Assembly: GCA_945957575.1 (NCBI GenBank)
Contig: CAMFLW010000015.1
Span: 1-40,247 of the forward strand
Origin: an uncultured Aeromonas sp.
GTDB taxonomy: Bacteria; Pseudomonadota; Gammaproteobacteria; Enterobacterales; Aeromonadaceae
DNA: 40,247 bases
Reading direction: 5' to 3'
Shown: positions 1 through 9,499 of the stretch, piece after piece
Numbering within the stretch: position 1 is the stretch's first letter
Layout: each line of letters begins with the position of its first letter
Program-made: the position numbers and the translations under genes
Notes under the pieces: model-generated
Databases searched by the model: none
What the model saw: only the letters and a program-made list of their open reading frames with translations
Told to the model about the DNA's origin: nothing

Positions 1-230
1 ACTGCCCGAGCGGCTTTGGCCGCGACAACGTGGGCGAGATGGCCACCGAGATGGTGCCCCACTTCTTCCGCTCGCTGTCGGACGCCATGGCCATCACCTT
101 GCAGATGAAGGTGGGCAGCGGCAACACCCACCATCAGGTGGAGGCGCTGTTTAAAGGCTTTGGCCGCGCCCTGCGTCAGGCCATTCGGGTGGAAGGGAGC
201 GAGCTTCCCTCCAGCAAGGGAGTGCTGTGA
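1..230 (+). CDS. hisB: Imidazoleglycerol-phosphate dehydratase, C-terminal part
   Basis: The gene runs in from the left edge and ends with TGA at 228-230; the reading frame starts at base 3. The visible 75 residues match the end of the HisB dehydratase domain, which converts imidazole glycerol phosphate to imidazole acetol phosphate in histidine synthesis. Seen directly: the segment [20 protein letters not shown], whose His-His-x-x-Glu is a metal-ligand pattern of this family, and the typical end ELPSSKGVL. The stop overlaps the hisH start by one base, so the two are translationally coupled. Whether a phosphatase domain is fused at the N-terminus, as in enterobacteria, cannot be seen here. 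Confidence 0.95.
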   Translation, partial: CPSGFGRDNVGEMATEMVPHFFRSLSDAMAITLQMKVGSGNTHHQVEALFKGFGRALRQAIRVEGSELPSSKGVL

Positions 231-871
231 TGGATGTGAGCAAGCAGAAGCTGGTCATTATCGACACCGGCTGCGCCAATCTGGCCTCGGTCAGGATGGC
301 GTTCGAGCGCCTCGGCGTACAGCCGCTGGTTTCCAGCCTGGCCGCCGATATCGAGCAAGCGGACAAGCTGATCCTGCCCGGTGTCGGCACCGCGGTGGCC
401 GCCATGAAGAATCTCAACGAACGGGGGCTGGTGCCGCTTATTCGCGCCGCCAAGCAGCCGCTGCTGGGCTTTTGCCTCGGCATGCAGATGCTGGCAGAGG
501 CCTCCGAAGAGAGCATGAGTGCCGATGGCAGTGAAGGCGATCTCATCGACTGCCTTGGCATTGTGCCGGGCAAGATCCGGCTGATGGAAGTCGGCAATCT
601 GCGCCTGCCCCATATGGGCTGGAACCAGATTGAGCACGACGAGACCCATCCTCTGCTCAAGGGGATCCCGAGCGGCAGCTACTTCTACTTCGTGCACTCC
701 TATGCGCTGGAGGTGACCGAAGCGACGCTGGCGACCTGTGACTACGGACAGCCGTTTACCGCCATCGTCGGTGGGGTTGCAGAGCACAGCAACTTCTTTG
801 GCGCCCAATTCCACCCGGAGCGCTCAGGCGCAGCCGGTGCCCGTTTGCTGCAAAATTTTCTGGAGCTATGA
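230..871 (+). CDS. hisH: Imidazole glycerol phosphate synthase, glutamine amidotransferase subunit
   Basis: HisH releases ammonia from glutamine and channels it to HisF, with which it forms the cytoplasmic IGP synthase. The 213-residue protein has the class I amidotransferase triad: Cys82 in LLGFCLGMQML, and His195 and Glu197 in AQFHPERSGAAG. I chose ATG at 230, which shares one base with the hisB stop; a GTG one codon earlier is possible. The stop at 869-871 is immediately followed by hisA. Length and motifs are normal for the family. Confidence 0.97.
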   Translation: MDVSKQKLVIIDTGCANLASVRMAFERLGVQPLVSSLAADIEQADKLILPGVGTAVAAMKNLNERGLVPLIRAAKQPLLGFCLGMQMLAEASEESMSADGSEGDLIDCLGIVPGKIRLMEVGNLRLPHMGWNQIEHDETHPLLKGIPSGSYFYFVHSYALEVTEATLATCDYGQPFTAIVGGVAEHSNFFGAQFHPERSGAAGARLLQNFLEL

Positions 872-1632
<761 letters not shown>

Positions 1633-1633
<1 letters not shown>

Positions 1634-2406
1634 TGCTGGCAAGACGCATTATCCCCTGCCTCGACGTGAAAGATGGCGTGGTGGTCAAGGGGGTGCAGTT
1701 TCGCAACCACGAGGTGATGGGCGGTATTGTCGAGCTGGCGCGCCGCTACGCCGAGGAAGGGGCCGACGAGCTGGTGTTCTATGACATCACCGCCTCCAGC
1801 GATGCGCGGGTGGTGGACAAGAGCTGGGTGAGCCGGGTAGCTGAGGTAATCGATATCCCCTTCTGCGTCGCCGGTGGCATCAAAAGCGTGGAAGATGCCC
1901 GCCAGATCCTCGAATTTGGTGCCGACAAGGTCTCCATCAACTCCCCTGCGCTGGCCGACCCGACTCTGATCAGCCGACTGGCCGAGCGCTTTGGCGTGCA
2001 GTGCGTGGTGGTGGGCATTGACTCCTACTTCGATGCCGAGACGGGCCACTATCAGGTCAAACAGTTTACCGGTGACGAGAGCCGCACCCGCACCACCGCC
2101 TGGCACACCCTCGATTGGATGCAGGAGGTGCAGAAACGCGGCGCAGGTGAAATCGTGCTAAACGTGATGAATCAGGACGGCATGCGTCAGGGTTATGATC
2201 TCGACCAGCTCAAACTGGTGCGCAGCGTCTGCAAGGTGCCGCTGATTGCCTCCGGCGGCGCCGGGGCCATGGCACACTTTCGTGATGCCTTTACCCTTGC
2301 CGATGTGGACGGGGCGCTGGCCGCCTCAGTGTTCCACAAGGGCCTTATCCCCATTCCCGAATTAAAACGCTGGCTGAAAACCGAAGGAGTCGCCATCCGT
2401 GAATAA
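1633..2406 (+). CDS. hisF: Imidazole glycerol phosphate synthase, cyclase subunit
   Basis: HisF is the barrel subunit that joins ammonia from HisH to PRFAR, producing imidazole glycerol phosphate and AICAR. The 257 residues start [15 protein letters not shown] and contain both catalytic aspartates, Asp11 and Asp130 (VVVGID). The C-terminal phosphate loop IASGGAGAM is present. The ATG shares one base with the hisA TGA at 1631-1633 and has a perfect AGGAGG upstream at 1621-1626. It overlaps hisI by 8 bases. Confidence 0.97.
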
Positions 2407-3049
2407 CTTCTCTGATAACACACAAACAACCGCCAGCACGCGCCCCCTTGCCGAGCGGCTCGACTGGGAAAAATGCGATGGCATGATCCCCGCCATCGTC
2501 CAGCACGCCGCCAGCGGCGAGGTGCTGATGCAGGGCTTTATGACCCGCGAGGCGCTGGAAAAGACCCAGACCACAGGTCAGGTCACCTTCTTTAGCCGCA
2601 GCAAACAGCGGCTCTGGACCAAGGGTGAAAGCTCGGGCAATGTGCTCCAACTCGTGGCCATCAGCACCGACTGCGATCAGGATTCGCTGCTGATCGCCGC
2701 CAACCCCGTCGGCCCCACCTGCCACAAGGGCACCCCCTCCTGCTTTAATGGCCACCCGCTGCCACCCCTCGGTTTTCTGGCAGAGCTGGAACAGGTGCTG
2801 GCCGCCCGCAAAGGGGCCGATCCGGCCACCAGTTACACCGCCAGCCTCTACGGCAAAGGGACCAAGCGCATCGCCCAGAAGGTGGGTGAAGAGGGTGTGG
2901 AAGTGGCGCTGGCCGCCATGGCCAAGGATCGGGAGGAGCTCATTAACGAATCCGCCGATCTGCTCTACCACCTGACCGTGCTGCTGCAAAACGAAGGGCT
3001 GGGATTACAAGATGTAGTACAGCGGCTTTATAAGCGGCACAATAAATAA
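2399..3049 (+). CDS. hisI: Phosphoribosyl-AMP cyclohydrolase / phosphoribosyl-ATP pyrophosphatase
   Basis: This is a bifunctional HisIE fusion of 216 residues that carries out steps 2 and 3 of histidine synthesis. The N-terminal cyclohydrolase domain (about 18-115) has the metal-binding cysteines in STDCDQDS and [11 protein letters not shown]. The C-terminal pyrophosphatase domain (about 125-210) has the acidic MazG-like helices [12 protein letters not shown] and [12 protein letters not shown]. The start is GTG at 2399, preceded by GAAGGAG at 2382-2388 and overlapping hisF. It is the last gene of the operon and is followed by a hairpin terminator. Confidence 0.96.
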   Translation: MNNFSDNTQTTASTRPLAERLDWEKCDGMIPAIVQHAASGEVLMQGFMTREALEKTQTTGQVTFFSRSKQRLWTKGESSGNVLQLVAISTDCDQDSLLIAANPVGPTCHKGTPSCFNGHPLPPLGFLAELEQVLAARKGADPATSYTASLYGKGTKRIAQKVGEEGVEVALAAMAKDREELINESADLLYHLTVLLQNEGLGLQDVVQRLYKRHNK

Positions 3050-3058
3050 ACTAATAAT

Positions 3059-3080
3059 AAAGCCGGGTTATCCCGGCTTT
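3059..3080. terminator. Bidirectional rho-independent terminator
   Basis: AAAGCCGGG (3059-3067) pairs perfectly with CCCGGCTTT (3072-3080) around the loop TTAT. It sits 9 bases after the hisI stop and 2 bases beyond the stop of the convergent KAP gene. A/T-rich flanks on both sides mean it can end transcription from both directions. Confidence 0.9.
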
Positions 3081-3082
3081 AT

Positions 3083-4594
3083 TTAGTCAAGATGCACGGC
3101 CAGCTCAACTAAATTTTTATACAAAGACAGATCACACTCTAATGAAGATAGTTCCTTCTTGGCCAAGATGGAACTTTCTTGCACATTTAGATCGCTATTA
3201 CTATAAAATTTTTCAGCAATAATTTTTAATTCATGATCATCTCTATGCCGATACGAATTATTCAACATGAACTGATACGAGTAACACATGATTTCACCAA
3301 GAGACACATTGTAAATTGTGTCATCAAATGGATTTTCTATATCACCCTTTCCGTATGTACCAGAGATAACACCGCCAATTTCAGAGTTAGCTCTGATAAA
3401 AATCGCCATAGTTACATCTTTTTTAAGACTGATTTTATGTGCGAAAGCTTTCTCATGGGATTTATCTTGTGTGTATAACAGAGTTCCATCAGCAATACCG
3501 GAATATAATTGATAATCTTTTTCATGTAATGCGAAGAGATACATAAGAAAAATCAGGTTAACTTTTTTTCTCCTAGGTTTACGTACAACAAAAAGCAAAC
3601 GGTCTATGATTTGTTCTGTTTGCCTTAAACTTAGCTCTAAACTATCACTAACCGCAGTAACTACCTCTAGTAAGACTCGCGGATTAATCAACTCAGGCCA
3701 CACCATCGTTGAACCATCTGGTAATGTCCTAATCTCTAATATATTCGAGATAAATTCACGCCTAGACTTTCTATTTAATGTGAATCTTCTCTGAAAAAAA
3801 CGCCCAAGATAATTTTGGGCATCAAATCCTTCGCCATATATTACCTTTATGGCATGCTGCAACTGCTCAGTATCGGTTGCCAGCACAAATACCACGCCCT
3901 TAATATCAAAGATATGCTTGATGGTCTCCAGCATTTCTACCGCATAAGAGGGGCGGCAACGATCCAGTTCATCAATCAGGATAAATGCGGGTGCCTGTTT
4001 CTTTTTCTTGCCAATAATTGCCTCAACCCACTGCTGTATTTCATGTTTGAGCAACTGTACTGCTTCTGTCTTTTTACGAGTATCTTGAAAAAGTGATTCA
4101 ACCAGTTTCCCCGCATCATCAGCCGTAATGACCTCTTGAACTTCATCGATATTGATGCCAGAGACTTTTTTAAACAGTGCTTTGGTCACTATCGGCGCGG
4201 TTGCTTTTAACAATGATGCCAATTTGGTCGACAGATAGGGGGAAAGCTGAGGGCTACCCGCTTCTGCTTTCAGCTGTTCAATGATCGACGAAATGACCGT
4301 CAATAAGGGATCATCGGAAAAGTCCTGCTGCCAGGCATCGATATAGACGGTGGGATAGTGCGCTTTCAGCTCCATATACCAGCGCTTGATAAACCAGGTT
4401 TTCCCCGCCCCCCACTCGGCATTGAGGTTGAGCACATAGTTGCGCTCCTTACCTTCGGCGGCGAGGTAGTTGGTAAGAAATTTGGCATAGCGGGCGCGAT
4501 CCAGCCGATCACCGGCCAGCTCTTCGCCGCCCGCAATGGCCCCCGGCCCATCCCACTGAATTTTTGCATCCCAATTAAACGGTGCCACTGCCAT
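3083..4594 (-). CDS. KAP family P-loop NTPase
   Basis: This 503-residue protein has the hallmarks of the KAP/STAND NTPase group. Walker A is AEWGAGKT (59-66) and Walker B is FILIDELDR (204-212), followed by RPSYAVEMLETIKHIF. A sensor-like VLATD lies at 237-241 and an arginine-rich GRFFQRRF at 264-271. I see no clear membrane segment, unlike KAP members that carry helices inside the NTPase domain. The C-terminal 200 residues match nothing I recognise. ATG at 4594 is preceded by GGGGAGG. The gene is markedly AT-rich from about residue 130 onward, while its 5' end resembles the host, which suggests transfer or domain exchange. Some KAP NTPases act in phage defence; that role here is inference only. 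Confidence 0.85.
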   Translation of the reverse strand: MAVAPFNWDAKIQWDGPGAIAGGEELAGDRLDRARYAKFLTNYLAAEGKERNYVLNLNAEWGAGKTWFIKRWYMELKAHYPTVYIDAWQQDFSDDPLLTVISSIIEQLKAEAGSPQLSPYLSTKLASLLKATAPIVTKALFKKVSGINIDEVQEVITADDAGKLVESLFQDTRKKTEAVQLLKHEIQQWVEAIIGKKKKQAPAFILIDELDRCRPSYAVEMLETIKHIFDIKGVVFVLATDTEQLQHAIKVIYGEGFDAQNYLGRFFQRRFTLNRKSRREFISNILEIRTLPDGSTMVWPELINPRVLLEVVTAVSDSLELSLRQTEQIIDRLLFVVRKPRRKKVNLIFLMYLFALHEKDYQLYSGIADGTLLYTQDKSHEKAFAHKISLKKDVTMAIFIRANSEIGGVISGTYGKGDIENPFDDTIYNVSLGEIMCYSYQFMLNNSYRHRDDHELKIIAEKFYSNSDLNVQESSILAKKELSSLECDLSLYKNLVELAVHLD

Positions 4595-4693
4595 CTTCTA
4601 CCTCCCCATGTTGCGTTGCAGGGATGATACCAAGGGCACAGTGAAAATAGTTTAATTAACCCGATTTTCCGCATCTAATTTAGGAATCAATTT

Positions 4694-4810
4694 AGGGGCT
4701 GTCGTCTTGGGCTGATCGACCCCCCCCTCAATGATGTAAGCAGGTTGACGCTTAACCCGGAGTCCACGATGAATGGGTTAGCTCATCTCTATCTTATGAC
4801 GACAGCCTCT
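4694..4810. mobile_element. Possible MITE or IS remnant, 117 bp
   Basis: A 15-base arm at 4694-4708 and its reverse complement at 4796-4810 match at 13 of 15 positions, including a perfect core GGCTGTCGTC / GACGACAGCC. A nested inverted repeat, TAACCC (4753-4758) and GGGTTA (4775-4780), lies inside. The element sits between the AT-rich KAP gene and the CBS gene and has no long reading frame. No clear target-site duplication was seen, so it may be a structured RNA or chance instead. Confidence 0.4.
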
Positions 4811-4834
4811 GATAAATAACAGTGGCTAAAACAG

Positions 4835-4860
4835 CCAAGGCAAACCGTAGCTTGCCTTGG
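4835..4860 (-). terminator. Probable terminator of the CBS-domain gene
   Basis: CCAAGGCAA (4835-4843) pairs perfectly with TTGCCTTGG (4852-4860) around an 8-base loop, 17 bases beyond the stop of the minus-strand CBS gene. On that strand the stem is followed by CTGTTTTAG, a short and weak U-tract. Confidence 0.6.
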
Positions 4861-4877
4861 GAAATGCAAAAATAGGG

Positions 4878-5300
4878 TTAACCGTGGGAGTGGTGGACAA
4901 AACAGGTGGTGAGCTGGGCGTGAATGGCCTGCATCACGTTGTGACGACTAATGACCCCAAGCAACCTGCCCTCCTCCACCACCGGATAGATCTTCGGCTT
5001 TTGTCCCATCATCATCTCTGCCAGGGTCAGAATGCTGGTATCTGGCCCTACCGTCAGCACCTCCTTGCGCATAACATCCTTGACCTGTGCCACTTGCTCA
5101 CAGTGATAGGCCTCCTTGAGCAGCACAGCGATACAATCCTGCTCGGAGATCCAGCCTATCAGATGGCCTTGCCCATTCACCACCGGGCCACCCAACTGAT
5201 GGCTGTTCAAAAATTTCTCGACCGCAGATTGCACCATCATGTCGGCAGTGAAGGTGATGGGTCTGCTTTGCATATAATCCTTGGCTTTTAGCGATTCCAT
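4878..5300 (-). CDS. CBS domain-containing protein
   Basis: A 140-residue cytoplasmic protein made almost entirely of two CBS domains, roughly residues 8-60 (DYMQSRPITFTADM...GHLIGWISEQDC) and 75-130 (DVMRKEVLTVGPDTS...RLLGVISRHNVM). Such pairs bind adenine nucleotides and act as energy or ligand sensors; no effector domain is attached. I chose ATG at 5300 because AGGGGAG precedes it; an earlier in-frame ATG at 5375 would add 25 residues of unlikely sequence. A hairpin follows the stop. No functional partner is evident from the neighbours. Confidence 0.85.
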   Translation of the reverse strand: MESLKAKDYMQSRPITFTADMMVQSAVEKFLNSHQLGGPVVNGQGHLIGWISEQDCIAVLLKEAYHCEQVAQVKDVMRKEVLTVGPDTSILTLAEMMMGQKPKIYPVVEEGRLLGVISRHNVMQAIHAQLTTCFVHHSHG

Positions 5301-5452
5301 ATCTGCTCCCCTACGATAGTCCATCAAGCTGACGTCTTGCGCGCCACTACCGGCACCATGCTCGGCTTGTTCCAAGCATAGCTGGCTCGCTGCAGGATGG
5401 AGGCAACAGCCACTCGCTCACTCAATATTGATGGCAGCCTGCGCCGGCCAAG

Positions 5453-5626
5453 TCAGTCCTGCACTATCGCCCGAAATAGGTCGGCCACCCGCAGGATCCA
5501 CGGTTCGAGCACTATGGCGGATGCCGATCCGCTCCTGCATCGTCATGTCGTGGTGCGCATCCGGTAGCCGAGGCTTGCCCAGACCGTGCAATAACCCGGA
5601 GACCTTCAGCTGAGCTGTGGCACTGA
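5453..5626 (-). pseudogene. Degraded HD-GYP-like gene remnant
   Basis: The interval 5301-5675 has no intact gene, but on the minus strand two different frames give peptides that read as parts of an HD-GYP domain in the right order. About 5626-5540 gives ATAQLKVSGLLHGLGKPRLP, like the usual LLHDLGKLRVPD but with the metal-binding His-Asp changed to His-Gly. About 5518-5453 gives ILRVADLFRAIVQD then a stop, like the ADVFQALTQDRPYR region. The frame change, the lost aspartate and the missing middle all point to decay. This is my reading of motif resemblance; no alignment was run. Confidence 0.4.
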
Positions 5627-5675
5627 CAACCGCCGTGTCTGCTGGTCAAGCAGTAACTCCGGGGCTGGTGCGGCG

Positions 5676-6812
5676 CTAACCACTCACGGCAAGGCTCAAC
5701 GCATCCCATCGCAACAACCCTTCCCACTGATCCAGTGTGCTTTGGTAGGTATCCGCCGCGTTGTAATGGACCATGGCATGCAGGCGGGCATGATGGCCAA
5801 GTCGCTTGACCACGTCGGGCATGGCATTGAGGCTGGCCAGCACCCGCGCCAGATCGCCGGGATCGTTTGGCTGATATTTGCGGCAATTCACGTCATCGGT
5901 GAGGTGTCGATCCCACCAGGCCCCATCGGCCGGGATCACTACGCATAATCCTGCCGCCATGGCCTCCAGAATGGAGAGACCAAAGGGTTCCTGATGACTC
6001 GTGGAGACAAAAATGCCGCATCGAGATCGGATCTCGTCAAGATTGGCGGGGTTGGCATACCAGTGCGTGTCTGGCAGCTGTGGCTGAGGTTGGCTGCAGG
6101 GCTGCAGCGTGCCCTTGGGCTGCAGATAGCACACCATCAGCTCGGGGCGAGCATCAGGGATCATCTGATGGGCGGCCAGCATGGTCTCCAGTCCCTTCCA
6201 GCGCAGCAACGAGGCAGCCCACAAAATGCGGTTACCACCCTGGGTCGCTTTGGGCCAATCAATCTCGCTCAAACCATTGGTAAATGGCTGCCAGTGTGAC
6301 GGGAACTCGGTCTCGCCAAGCCGGGCCAGAAGCGCCGCAAAGGAGCTGCGGGTTGATTCGAGATAAAACACAAAACTCGCCCGTTGCAAGGCTCTGGCAG
6401 AGAGCCCCGAGCACCCCACAGGGCCATGGATCAGCTGAACCACCCGGCACCGCAACCAGCGGGCAGCCCAGTAACAGCAGAGATCCACTCCCGGCCCGGA
6501 CGCCGCCACCAGGCACTTCACCTCCCCCAATCGCAACACCAGCCAGAGGATCAGCAGGGTCTGCCACCCCTGTTTGAGCAGATAGCCGATGCCGGACTCC
6601 CGCCCCTTCAATATGTGGGGCAGCCAAAGGGGATGATGCTGACAACGGGGCCAGGAGTCGGGATCCAGGGTCAGCACATGGCATGTGAGCCCGGGCATCC
6701 GCTTGGCCAACTCATCGAGCAGCACTTCGGTCGCAACCTTGGAGCCACCGCGAAACGGGATGGGATCCACAACGATGATCTTTCCAAACACCGGCTCAGT
6801 TTGCATGCTCAT
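5676..6812 (-). CDS. Glycosyltransferase family 4 protein
   Basis: A 378-residue GT-B fold glycosyltransferase, last gene of the minus-strand polysaccharide operon. Seen: a glycine-rich N-terminal loop PIPFRGGSKVATE, an acceptor-side FTNGLS at 177-182, the ILWAASLLRWKGLETML segment opening the donor domain, and the EX7E motif Glu275-Glu283 in HQEPFGLSILEAMAAG. Such enzymes move a sugar from a nucleotide-sugar to a lipid-linked glycan at the inner membrane; donor and acceptor cannot be told. It begins 12 bases after the stop of the preceding glycosyltransferase. An ATG two codons later is also possible. No terminator was seen after it. Confidence 0.88.
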   Translation of the reverse strand: MSMQTEPVFGKIIVVDPIPFRGGSKVATEVLLDELAKRMPGLTCHVLTLDPDSWPRCQHHPLWLPHILKGRESGIGYLLKQGWQTLLILWLVLRLGEVKCLVAASGPGVDLCCYWAARWLRCRVVQLIHGPVGCSGLSARALQRASFVFYLESTRSSFAALLARLGETEFPSHWQPFTNGLSEIDWPKATQGGNRILWAASLLRWKGLETMLAAHQMIPDARPELMVCYLQPKGTLQPCSQPQPQLPDTHWYANPANLDEIRSRCGIFVSTSHQEPFGLSILEAMAAGLCVVIPADGAWWDRHLTDDVNCRKYQPNDPGDLARVLASLNAMPDVVKRLGHHARLHAMVHYNAADTYQSTLDQWEGLLRWDALSLAVSG

Positions 6813-6824
6813 CTTGCTGCTCCC

Positions 6825-8096
6825 TTACTCTGGCACCTTGCGGCGGCCAAACCCCAGTTGCACTTTTTGCGCCACTTTTGCCATCCCTGTCGCCAGCATA
6901 TTGCGCCCTCTGGCAAAGAGTCGTTGCCCCGCCCAATGAATGAGTGGTCGGAAGGGTGTGGGAGCCGTGGCGTGCCAACGACCAGCCAGCGCGGCGTCCC
7001 ACACCGCCGTGACTCCGTCAACATAGCGCGCCACCGTGAACAACTGTGCGGCACGCAACTGAGCGGCCCGCCCCATTTCACATCGGCGCTGCGGATTGCT
7101 CAATTGCCGCCAGTGATCAGCCATCTCGGCCCAATCCCCCGGGGTTGCCAGCAAGCCGGTCACCCCCTCTTCCACAACTTCGGGGATGCCGCCCACTCGG
7201 TAGGCACTGACCGGGAGCCCCAACATGCCCGCCTCCGCCAACGTCAGACCAAACACCTCCTCACGGGCTCCGGAGACCAGCAGATCCACCCCGCCCCGCA
7301 AGATAGCCGCACTGTCCGGCCGTTCGCCCAAAAAGTGGACCCGCTCGGCCACCCCGAGCTCGACAGCCAACGCCATCAATGCTTCCCGCTCCGGGCCGCT
7401 GCCAATGATCAGCAACTGGGCCTCCTCCCCCGATGCCATCAGGGCAGCTAGCGAGCGGATCAGCAGATCAATCCCCTTGCGCTTGATCAGGGAGCCGACG
7501 GTTGCGATGATCATATCTCCCGGGGGCAAGCCCAGCATGCCGACGACCGGCCAGTGAGCCCCCGCATTCAGACGAGCGGCATCCACCCCGTTGGGTACCC
7601 GGATCAACCGATCGGCCGCGCAGCCATCCTGGCGCCAACCGGTCAACACCGGCTCGCTCACCCCAATTAGTACGCTTGCCTGATGGACCCGCAGGCTGAA
7701 TCTGTCTCTGGGCTGGTAACGGGCATGGAGGTGGCACACCAGCGGTACCTGCAACGCCCGACAGACCCCCGCCAGCCACTGACAAGGGGCCGCGCTGTTG
7801 GCATGCACCAGCCCAATCTGCCGCTCGGTGATGAGCTCTCTGGCTCGCCGGGAGAGGCGCCGATGGGCCGCAAGATCAAAACGTTCAGCCTGCCATCCCA
7901 GCAGCAGGCTGAACGGCTCGACCATGGTTTCGACGCCGAGGGTGACCGCCTCTGCCGCCAGCGTCGGGCTATTGCACCAGAGCAACGGCGTAAAGCGGCT
8001 GCGATCGAGGTGGGCCAGCAGATCCAGCAGGCAGCGTTCGCTGCCGCGGACCCAGTCCTCTCCGTAGTGAACCAGCAAAACAGGGGTTGCGTTCAT
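6825..8096 (-). CDS. Glycosyltransferase family 4 protein
   Basis: A 423-residue GT4 enzyme with clear motifs: an N-terminal GSERCLLDLL loop, VPNGVD at 167-172, GSLIKRKGID at 201-210, and EX7E Glu280-Glu288 in REEVFGLTLAEAG, followed by RVGGIPEVV. These bind the nucleotide-sugar in the GT-B fold. The last 45 residues are basic and may hold it against the inner membrane. Its ATG overlaps the stop of the Wzy-like gene (ATGA), so the two are coupled. The likely role is chain assembly for the glycan flipped and polymerised by the two genes before it. Confidence 0.9.
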   Translation of the reverse strand: MNATPVLLVHYGEDWVRGSERCLLDLLAHLDRSRFTPLLWCNSPTLAAEAVTLGVETMVEPFSLLLGWQAERFDLAAHRRLSRRARELITERQIGLVHANSAAPCQWLAGVCRALQVPLVCHLHARYQPRDRFSLRVHQASVLIGVSEPVLTGWRQDGCAADRLIRVPNGVDAARLNAGAHWPVVGMLGLPPGDMIIATVGSLIKRKGIDLLIRSLAALMASGEEAQLLIIGSGPEREALMALAVELGVAERVHFLGERPDSAAILRGGVDLLVSGAREEVFGLTLAEAGMLGLPVSAYRVGGIPEVVEEGVTGLLATPGDWAEMADHWRQLSNPQRRCEMGRAAQLRAAQLFTVARYVDGVTAVWDAALAGRWHATAPTPFRPLIHWAGQRLFARGRNMLATGMAKVAQKVQLGFGRRKVPE

Positions 8097-9499
8097 CCTC
8101 TTGCTCCCTTTGGTGGCACTGCCGGCAACCGGGTTGCCTCCTGATGATCCTCAGCGGTGGCCTGCACCTCTGTGGCCGCCTGCTGCACGTACTTGATGGC
8201 GGCGACGGCCAGCGCCAACTCCAGATAGATGGGCCAGGTAAAGCCCTGGGTCAGGAAGGATCCCGAAATCACAAACCCCACCATGCTGGCCATCACCCCC
8301 TGCATCACCGTGATCACTGCAGGAGGCATGCCAGCGAGCTGGCAACGCCAGCAACTGCGCAGGGTCACCGTCACCATGCCGATAAACAGCGCCAACCCGA
8401 CAAAGCCGGTTTCAGCCAGCACCCCGAACCAGGTGGAGTGCACCGCATGATTGAGCCCATCCCAATGGGGGCTGTAGAAGAAGTAGTTGTAATAGAAATT
8501 GGACAAGCCCACCCCCACCAGCGGATGGGCCAACGCCATGCCCCAAGCCGCTTGCCAGGCGTAGATCCGCCCCATGGCCGAGGCATCGACCCCGCTCTCG
8601 GCGGCACCGCCAGATGCCCGGTCGCTGATCCCGGCGGCGGCAAAGAGCACCACCAGCGCGACCATCCCCATCGAGATCAACAGGGTTTTCGACTTCACCC
8701 GCTGCCAGGCAAACAGGCCGCTGACCGCACACACGCCAAGCAAGCCGCCGCGGCTCTGAGTGGCGATAATGGCGGCCGCAGTCAGCGCAAAGCCGAGCCC
8801 ACCCAGTAAACGCCCCCCCACCCCATTGCCCTGATTGAGCAGCAAGCTCAGCGAAAAGCCGGCAGGAAAGAGCAGCACCAGCGCCAGATCGTTGGGATCC
8901 CCCAACACAGAGCCCAGCTCGCGCCCTATGGTCACCCGGGTCCCCTCCACCAACCCAATTCCGCTCGCCTTGTTGTAGAGGGCCACCAGCGCCACCAGAC
9001 AACCCGCCACAACAAAGGTACGCACCGCCAGCGCAAAATCCCCCGGGGTGCGCACCAGCCAGGCGGTGGCCAGGGTCATCAGATAGATCTTGCTATAGCT
9101 GCCGGTCCAGGTGGCGATCGCCTCGCCCCGGTTGCTGGCAAACAGCACACCGATGGAAACCATCACAAAGAAGGCCGTCAGCCAGCTCAGGGCTGGACTC
9201 CAGTAGGGCTTGATCCGGCCGGTCAGCAAAATGTGCCAGACCAGCGCGCCGATGGCAGCCAGCGAGAAGAGCAGCGGGATCTTGAGGGGATAAAGCTGGG
9301 GGAACACCTCATGCAGCCGAAAAAAGGAGAAGGTGACAAACCCCAGCACCATCAAGAAGGGCCAGCGCAGGGCAAACCAGATGGCGGGAATGGCAAGGCC
9401 GAGCACCGGCAGCAGCAAGGGATGGGGCAGCCGCCACCAGAGCAGAGCCAGCACCAGACAGATGGCGCTTGCCCAGATGGCTGGCGTTAGACGAGCCAT
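8093..9499 (-). CDS. O-antigen ligase/polymerase family membrane protein (Wzy/WaaL-like)
   Basis: An integral inner-membrane protein of about 468 residues with ten or more hydrophobic segments. It has the features of the Wzy_C/O-antigen ligase family: LGDPNDLALVLLFPAG and TQSRGGLLG before a large periplasmic loop containing GRIYAWQAAW, then AHPLVGVGLSNF and HSTWFGVLAETG. Such proteins polymerise a lipid-linked glycan or transfer it to lipid A or protein; sequence alone does not separate these. Ligases of this type are commonly found with exosortases. I chose ATG at 9499, which has GGGCAGG just upstream; an ATG at 9514 would add five residues. It overlaps the flippase gene before it and the glycosyltransferase after it. 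Confidence 0.85.
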   Translation of the reverse strand: MARLTPAIWASAICLVLALLWWRLPHPLLLPVLGLAIPAIWFALRWPFLMVLGFVTFSFFRLHEVFPQLYPLKIPLLFSLAAIGALVWHILLTGRIKPYWSPALSWLTAFFVMVSIGVLFASNRGEAIATWTGSYSKIYLMTLATAWLVRTPGDFALAVRTFVVAGCLVALVALYNKASGIGLVEGTRVTIGRELGSVLGDPNDLALVLLFPAGFSLSLLLNQGNGVGGRLLGGLGFALTAAAIIATQSRGGLLGVCAVSGLFAWQRVKSKTLLISMGMVALVVLFAAAGISDRASGGAAESGVDASAMGRIYAWQAAWGMALAHPLVGVGLSNFYYNYFFYSPHWDGLNHAVHSTWFGVLAETGFVGLALFIGMVTVTLRSCWRCQLAGMPPAVITVMQGVMASMVGFVISGSFLTQGFTWPIYLELALAVAAIKYVQQAATEVQATAEDHQEATRLPAVPPKGARG

